This document shows positions 6,212 to 10,104 of a DNA stretch of 10,104 nucleotides, piece by piece. Below the pieces are notes generated by a model. That model was not told the DNA's origin and searched no databases. It saw only the letters and a list, made by a program, of their open reading frames with translations. Numbering within the stretch: position 1 is the stretch's first letter; each line of letters begins with the position of its first letter. The stretch covers positions 12,361 through 22,464 of the forward strand of contig NVWX01000025.1 in NCBI GenBank assembly GCA_002746355.1. Reading direction: 5' to 3'. Both the position numbers and the translations under genes were made by a program. Origin of the DNA: Dehalococcoidia bacterium. Lineage in GTDB: Bacteria > Chloroflexota > Dehalococcoidia > Lucifugimonadales > UBA3495.

Positions 6212-8344
6212 ATGAATCGGCAGCGTCTGGCAATAGCATTGATAGCGGTGTTACTGGGATTGGTGGCCGCCTGCGGCGTAGAGGAGCAACCCGTGCCCAC
6301 TGCCACTGCCACGCCTAAAGCCGAGACCAAGTCCGTCCGGCACATCGGCCCTCAGAGCCAATCCTTGATGCTGCGTCTCAGTTCCCCAGAAACGAATCTG
6401 GTTACTGACCTGGACCGGACCTCGGTGACCGGCATAACTGCCCCGGACGCTACTCTCAGCGTGAACGGCCGCTTGGTCTTCCCAGACACAGAGGGGAGGT
6501 TCTCAGTCGACGTTGACCTCTCAGGTGTCATGGGGCCAATGGTGATCGAAGTGGTCGCAACGTCCATCGCCGGCGAAACCGAAACCCTGGTGCGCCCAGT
6601 CATCTTTCTGAATAAGCCTGACGTTTCCGGGTTCTTTGGTACGGTAACTTCGGCCCTTTCTTCAAAATTCAGCCTACAAACGGGCTCCGGCCCAGTCACT
6701 TTCTCCATAGGATCCGACACGGCCGTCGCGATCCATGGCTGGGACTCGCCGTCGGTCTCCGACATTGCCTTGGGCGCCCCGGTGGCCGTTATCGCCGATG
6801 GGCCGCACACCGAGTCGGTGCTCGCCATAGTGGGCCGGCCGGTGCGGACCAGGCATTTCACCGGGATAGTATCCCGCTTCGAACCAGGCGGCTCGATCGT
6901 TCCCGGAAGTGTCTCACTGCGGGATGACTCTGGGCTTCAGATTACTGCCGTCGCCACCGTCGGCCTAGAGAACCCCACGATCGGTGAAGTGGTGACCGCC
7001 GTTCTGGAGCAGGACCTGTCGTCAGGTAGCCTAACGGTTACCGCAATCGACCGGGCGCTCACCGGCGCCCAGCGTCTCTACGACGCTCTGGCATTGAACC
7101 AAGAGATCGACTCCGCCGACGCGTCAGCCAACATGACCGCCTTACGGTGGCGGCTGGCCGAGCACGGGGTGCGCAACCTATCGATGCTGGTCAACAGCCA
7201 GCAATCCGAGGGTTCGCATTATGCTATGACCAAAGCCAACGACGTTTACACCAGATACTTCTCCGAACACAATATCGGAGCTCCGTCCGCAGACGTGACC
7301 GGCCTGGTAAAGTCCATCGCCACATCCATGACAAACGAAAGGGGAACTACCGGAGGGACCGGCTCAATGAGGCTGATAACCGTTCAGCCCGAGTCAGGAC
7401 AGGCGGTGATGGTCAGGCTTTCCGATACGACCCCTGTGGCGCTTTTCGGCGAGCGGATCAAGTCAGGACAACTGGACCTGGCCAGCCGGATCACCGTGCG
7501 GTACACCCTCTCGGGGAATGACGCCAACCGTGTCACGGTGATGGCCGGAAACACCCTGTCCGCCGAATCCTCGACCCAACTGGCCGCCGTCGCGGGCCGG
7601 GGAGAGGTCCAAGGTATCCTGATGGACGTGAAAGACACCGGAGAGTTCATCACCATCCTGGACCAAGCAACCGGGCAACCGGTATCGCTGCAGACCAGCG
7701 GACAGACCCCCAGAGCCCCGGTATACCTAAATGGAGCGCCCGTCGAGTTGGACCCGTCCCTGGAGGGGTTAAGCGTATTCGCCCGTTTCGACCCCGCCTC
7801 CCAGCGGTTGTTGGAACTTGAGTCCCTGGCACTCTCTCCAAATGAGGAAACAGTGGCCGGCGTAGTTCACAGCTTCATCCCCAAGACGGCCCAAGGCAAT
7901 CTGACCATCAGGACTACGGAAGGCCGGTTCCGGTCGTTCACTCACAACGCCGGCACCGCGATTCGCCGCGACGGCCGGCTCGTTTCTATCCAAGATGTTC
8001 GAGTGGGGGACCTGGTAAGACCCAACACGAGGGTCAGGATAACGGGAGAGATCGAAGTCCTCAGTCTGAAGGCGCCGGAGCCTGGACTCGTGGCGGGCAC
8101 CATCAGGGGAGTGACCGCCGGTTTTGGCGGCGAGGTACGGGTCACCGTTTCCAACATCTGGCTGGACTTCATCAGTTTGAGGGTCAACTCCGAGACCGCG
8201 ATCACCCAGGAAGGCCGTATTCTGGGGGCACAAGACCTAGCTGTAGGACAGGAGATCGCCCTGGCGTCATTCGACCCAGTGACCCTGAAGACCGGTGTTC
8301 TGGCCTTGGCCCGTCCCAAAGATCTCGCCAGGGCCAGCAGATAG
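6212..8344 (+). CDS. Secreted lipoprotein with Ig-like domain and repeated DUF5666-like beta modules
   Basis: The 710-residue product begins with a lipoprotein signal, MNRQRLAIALIAVLLGLVAAC, giving lipobox V-A-A-C and lipidated C21, followed by a Pro/Thr/Ala linker (25-37). Residues about 56-133 look like an Ig-like, glucodextranase-B-type domain (SVTGITAPDATLSVNGR, then EGRFSVDVDL). Then come about six beta-rich units of the DUF5666 kind, each opening with a G-x-V/I strand and holding a 'T-x-I/V-x-x-x-G...L-x-x-G-x-x-V-x-V' pattern: about 137-207, 213-281, 385-447, 462-540, 546-618 and 624-700. A helical spacer sits at 283-375. The frame is open from 6161, but ATG 6212 is chosen because it has GAGGA six bases upstream and places the signal peptide at the N-terminus. 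The protein should be anchored outside the membrane; its ligand is unknown and no catalytic motif is visible. Its stop is four bases from that of the convergent nuclease gene. Confidence 0.88.
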   Translation: MNRQRLAIALIAVLLGLVAACGVEEQPVPTATATPKAETKSVRHIGPQSQSLMLRLSSPETNLVTDLDRTSVTGITAPDATLSVNGRLVFPDTEGRFSVDVDLSGVMGPMVIEVVATSIAGETETLVRPVIFLNKPDVSGFFGTVTSALSSKFSLQTGSGPVTFSIGSDTAVAIHGWDSPSVSDIALGAPVAVIADGPHTESVLAIVGRPVRTRHFTGIVSRFEPGGSIVPGSVSLRDDSGLQITAVATVGLENPTIGEVVTAVLEQDLSSGSLTVTAIDRALTGAQRLYDALALNQEIDSADASANMTALRWRLAEHGVRNLSMLVNSQQSEGSHYAMTKANDVYTRYFSEHNIGAPSADVTGLVKSIATSMTNERGTTGGTGSMRLITVQPESGQAVMVRLSDTTPVALFGERIKSGQLDLASRITVRYTLSGNDANRVTVMAGNTLSAESSTQLAAVAGRGEVQGILMDVKDTGEFITILDQATGQPVSLQTSGQTPRAPVYLNGAPVELDPSLEGLSVFARFDPASQRLLELESLALSPNEETVAGVVHSFIPKTAQGNLTIRTTEGRFRSFTHNAGTAIRRDGRLVSIQDVRVGDLVRPNTRVRITGEIEVLSLKAPEPGLVAGTIRGVTAGFGGEVRVTVSNIWLDFISLRVNSETAITQEGRILGAQDLAVGQEIALASFDPVTLKTGVLALARPKDLARASR

Positions 8345-8348
8345 GCGG

Positions 8349-9535
8349 CTAACCGGCCGGATGCACCCTCCCGTACTGCCCGTCGAATCCGGGAACTATA
8401 TCGACGTTCCCGGCTCTAACCTTGGTCACGGCGGTCGCCAACTCCTCTCCACCAACCCGTTCCAGGTCGTCATACCCGGCCTGAGTCAATACCCTGATTT
8501 CTCCGCCCAGTTCATCGCAGATGCGGTGGTAGGCCAGGCCCACAGACTTGGCCGCGCGGCCTTTGCGCATGGTGTAGGCCAATAGCTCGATCAGCGGCGC
8601 CAACTTGGCATAGGGGCGTCTGGCCCGTTGATCTGAAGGGCTTTCACCGTGGGACAATTCCTCTACCCGGTGGAGCACGCCCAAAGTCAAGGGCCGGCTG
8701 CATTCTGGGCATCTTGTCCCGGAAAATCTGGTCTCGCCGGGAGATTGGCTGATTCCACATTTGCGGTGTCCCGTCAGGTGGTATTTTCCTTCTTCGGGGA
8801 AGAACTCGATGGTCTGCTCCACCCGGTTTTCCTTGAGTCCGGCCGCCAGGCCACGGTAGTCCGCGTCTCCTTGAAATACCGTCAACTCGCGGCCTATGTT
8901 GGGCAGGGAGTGAGCGTCGGAAAAAGACACGATCGTCTTTCCGGCTAGGGCTGGCACCCCCCAATTCATCTCAGGGTCGCTGGACAAACCCGTCTCCACG
9001 GCTGGGATATGAACAGTCATGTCCCCGAAGCATTCATCCAAGGCATCGAAACCAGACTTTGATCCCAGCATCCCGTACCAGAGTGTCCAGATGTGGGCCG
9101 GGACCACCATGCAGGCTTCGTCGATGTCCAGCAGCCGGGCGGTCAGGTCTCTGGCCGAAGCTCCGACCGTGGGCCGGCCGTCGCCGTTCAGCTTGGAACC
9201 GAGCCCCTCCAGCATCTCGCGAATCCCGTTGACCGCCTCGAATCCGGGGGCGAAGACCAACAGATGCACGCGGCGTGAGCGCCCTCCCTGCTTGTAGACG
9301 CAGCTAAGTTCCGTCCCCAGAACAAACTTTACGCCATCGAATGAAAAAACCCCTCCCCGGCCGGCTGCAAGCCCTCGGTCAGTTCGGCCAGCCACGCAGG
9401 ATGGGTGAAGTCGGCGCTGGACAGTAGGTCGATGCCTTTAACCTTGGCCCAGGCGGCTAGATTGGCCAGGGTCAGGTTTTTGCTGCAGGCGTAGGCGTAG
9501 CGGGAATGCAGGTGTAGGTCAGCCGTGAATGACAT
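8349..9535 (-). CDS. EndoQ-like PHP-family DNA repair endonuclease, frameshifted
   Basis: Two overlapping minus-strand frames together make one protein of about 395 residues, the size of EndoQ-family nucleases, which cut DNA 5' of deaminated bases. The first part (from ATG 9535) holds the PHP metal motif DLHLHSRY (H8, H10) and SADFTHPAWL (D42). The second part continues with GTELSCVY, PAHIWTLWYGMLGSKSGFD, ETGLSSDPEMNW, SFSDAH and FFPEEGKYHLTGHRKC, then a CPEC zinc-site pair, GVLHRVEEL and, near the C-terminus, GFDGQYGRVH. The frame changes at six A on the plus strand (9344-9349); one extra base there would restore EGFFSFDGVKF across the join. As written, the first frame stops after 68 codons and lacks most metal ligands. 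The cause may be a sequencing or assembly slip, a real recent mutation, or, less likely, recoding. The start has no ribosome site but sits six bases after a -10 box, suggesting a leaderless message. Confidence 0.85.
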
Positions 9536-9541
9536 GGGCGC

Positions 9542-9550
9542 AGTCTAGCA
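9542..9550 (-). promoter_or_regulatory. Extended -10 promoter element of the endoQ-like gene
   Basis: Read on the minus strand the sequence is TGCTAGACT, an extended -10 element (TGn plus TAGACT, four of six to TATAAT). It is followed by six bases and then the ATG at 9535, the same geometry as the promoter before the small ORF of the coaE operon. No good -35 box is seen, which an extended -10 can tolerate. Confidence 0.45.
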
Positions 9551-9579
9551 TGGGATAATTCTCAGAGGACACTCATAAC

Positions 9580-9608
9580 TTGACCATTGGCAGGTGCGGT
9601 CATATCCT
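9580..9608 (+). promoter_or_regulatory. Housekeeping-sigma promoter of groES-groEL, with a possible operator
   Basis: TTGACC (9580-9585) and TATCCT (9603-9608) are 17 bases apart, five and four of six to consensus. Transcription should begin near 9615, leaving a leader of about 60 bases before groES. An inverted repeat, TGACC-N12-GGTCA (9581-9602), spans the spacer and could be a repressor site, though a five-base arm may be chance. The CIRCE operator usual for HrcA-controlled chaperonin genes is absent from 9536-9675. Confidence 0.6.
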
Positions 9609-9662
9609 TGATTGGGCCAGTCGAACAAAAATGGCTGGCGATGACCAGATGATTAACTGAAT

Positions 9663-9668
9663 AGAGGG
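9663..9668 (+). promoter_or_regulatory. Ribosome binding site of groES
   Basis: AGAGGG ends seven bases before the ATG at 9676, which supports that start over the internal ATG at codon 14. Confidence 0.6.
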
Positions 9669-9675
9669 ACCCGTA

Positions 9676-9987
9676 ATGACCACAAGCGCCAAATCGGCGA
9701 CCGACCTTAAGCCCATGGGAGACCGGGTTGTCGTCCGGCCCAGCGAACAAGAAAGCCTCACCAAAGGTGGGATCTACCTGCCCGACACCGCCCAAGAACG
9801 CCCGCAAGAGGGTGAGGTAGTGGCGACGGGACCAGGCCGCGTGCTCAACAACGGCAAGCGGGTTGAGATGGAAGTTAAGCCTGGCGACAAGGTGATCTAC
9901 TCCAAATTCGCCGGGACCGAAGTCAATGTTGAAGACGAAGAGCTCCTGGTCTTGGGGATGAACGACATCTTGGCCATATTAACGTAG
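9676..9987 (+). CDS. groES: Co-chaperonin GroES (10 kDa)
   Basis: GroES forms the seven-membered lid of the GroEL folding chamber in the cytoplasm. The 103-residue product has the conserved opening LKPMGDRVVVRP at 11-22, the mobile loop SLTKGGIYLPDTAQERPQEG in the usual place for GroEL binding, the roof-loop region with GEVVATGPG, then VKPGDKVIYSKFAGTEV and the ending LLVLGMNDILAIL. It is slightly longer than the usual 95 or so residues because about nine extra residues (MTTSAKSAT) precede the conserved start. The ribosome site at 9663-9668 supports the upstream ATG. groEL follows after 70 bases, and the pair has its own promoter at 9580-9608. Confidence 0.98.
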   Translation: MTTSAKSATDLKPMGDRVVVRPSEQESLTKGGIYLPDTAQERPQEGEVVATGPGRVLNNGKRVEMEVKPGDKVIYSKFAGTEVNVEDEELLVLGMNDILAILT

Positions 9988-10016
9988 CGCAATTGGATAC
10001 CGATCAGAAGCTCGAC

Positions 10017-10034
10017 CGGGGAGAGGATTCCCCG
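10017..10034 (+). terminator. Hairpin between groES and groEL
   Basis: CGGGGA-GAGGAT-TCCCCG forms a six-pair GC-rich stem with a six-base loop in the 70-base groES-groEL gap. No T-run follows, so full termination is unlikely; it may partially attenuate or mark a processing or stability point that sets the GroES to GroEL ratio. It ends 11 bases before the groEL ribosome site. Confidence 0.4.
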
Positions 10035-10057
10035 TCTGTATATTTAAGGAGAAAACG

Positions 10058-10104
10058 ATGCCTGCCAAAGAGATCATTCGCGACGAGGCGGCCCAACAAG
10101 CACT
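10058..10104 (+). CDS. groEL: Chaperonin GroEL, N-terminal fragment (cut by window end)
   Basis: An ATG at 10058 has AAGGAG at 10046-10051, six bases upstream. It opens a frame of 15 codons, MPAKEIIRDEAAQQA, before the window ends. The N-terminus resembles the start of GroEL (M-x-A-K-x-I then an acidic and alanine-rich helix), and the position directly after groES makes the identity nearly certain even though so little is visible. GroEL is the 60 kDa ATP-driven folding chamber. Confidence 0.85.
   Translation, partial: MPAKEIIRDEAAQQA

Noticed and set aside
6352..6861. 169-codon open frame on the minus strand inside the lipoprotein gene
   Set aside because: It is antisense to a gene with a clear signal peptide and ribosome site, has no recognisable motif, and GC-rich codon use produces such shadows.
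7769..8233. 154-codon minus-strand open frame in the 3' part of the lipoprotein gene
   Set aside because: No family resemblance, and it lies fully antisense to the beta-module region; treated as a shadow.
9344..9349. Programmed ribosomal frameshifting in the endoQ-like gene
   Set aside because: The in-frame context is G-TTT-TTT-C, which mispairs in the P site after a -1 slip, and no obvious downstream structure was identified; a lost base in the run is simpler. Kept only as a minor alternative.
9536..9675. CIRCE element (TTAGCACTC-N9-GAGTGCTAA)
   Set aside because: The only similarity is an isolated ACACTCATAAC; no matching second arm exists.
1..10104. CRISPR arrays, tRNA or rRNA genes, insertion sequences
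   Set aside because: No regularly spaced repeats, no cloverleaf-like sequence, no transposase frames and no terminal inverted repeats were found by reading both strands.

Overview
The window is bacterial chromosomal DNA of moderately high GC. It carries housekeeping genes (coaE, rimI, groES/groEL) next to less familiar ones. The content suggests a member of the Chloroflexota, close to Dehalococcoidia/SAR202: a long VWA protein beside a CbbQ/NorQ-type MoxR ATPase, a lipoprotein built of repeated DUF5666-like modules, an EndoQ-like PHP protein, and a rimI with an extension and an insert. This assignment is inferred from gene content and style; no rRNA or other decisive marker is present.

Positions 1-5222, minus strand, look like one operon. 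A promoter (TTGACC-17-TAGAAT, 5194-5222) is followed six bases later by the ATG of a previously unlisted 34-codon ORF with three cysteines (5187-5083). Its TGA overlaps the ATG of coaE (TGATG). Then come coaE, a MoxR-family AAA+ ATPase (CbbQ/NirQ/NorQ type), a Nudix hydrolase of the CoA-pyrophosphatase type, and a very large VWA protein (NorD/CbbO type) whose C-terminus lies beyond position 1. The ATPase and VWA protein are expected to work as a pair that remodels or activates a metalloenzyme, but no client enzyme is in view. CoaE makes CoA and the Nudix enzyme is predicted to break it down, so the operon mixes CoA turnover with a MoxR-VWA machine.

Positions 5223-6211 hold a short non-coding stretch with a diverged repeat, rimI (minus strand), and a tight 54-base divergent gap. 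Positions 6212-8344, plus strand, encode a 710-residue secreted lipoprotein with an Ig-like domain and about six beta-rich repeats.

Positions 8349-9535, minus strand, encode an EndoQ-like DNA-repair nuclease broken into two frames by a single-base shift at a six-base A/T run. Its start is placed as for a leaderless mRNA. Positions 9580-10104, plus strand, hold a good promoter, groES, an intercistronic hairpin, and the first 15 codons of groEL. No CIRCE operator is visible upstream of groES.

The most notable points are the MoxR-Nudix-VWA cassette inside a coaE operon, the leaderless cysteine-containing small ORF coupled to coaE, the frameshifted endoQ, and the modular lipoprotein. No CRISPR array, tRNA, rRNA or insertion sequence was seen.
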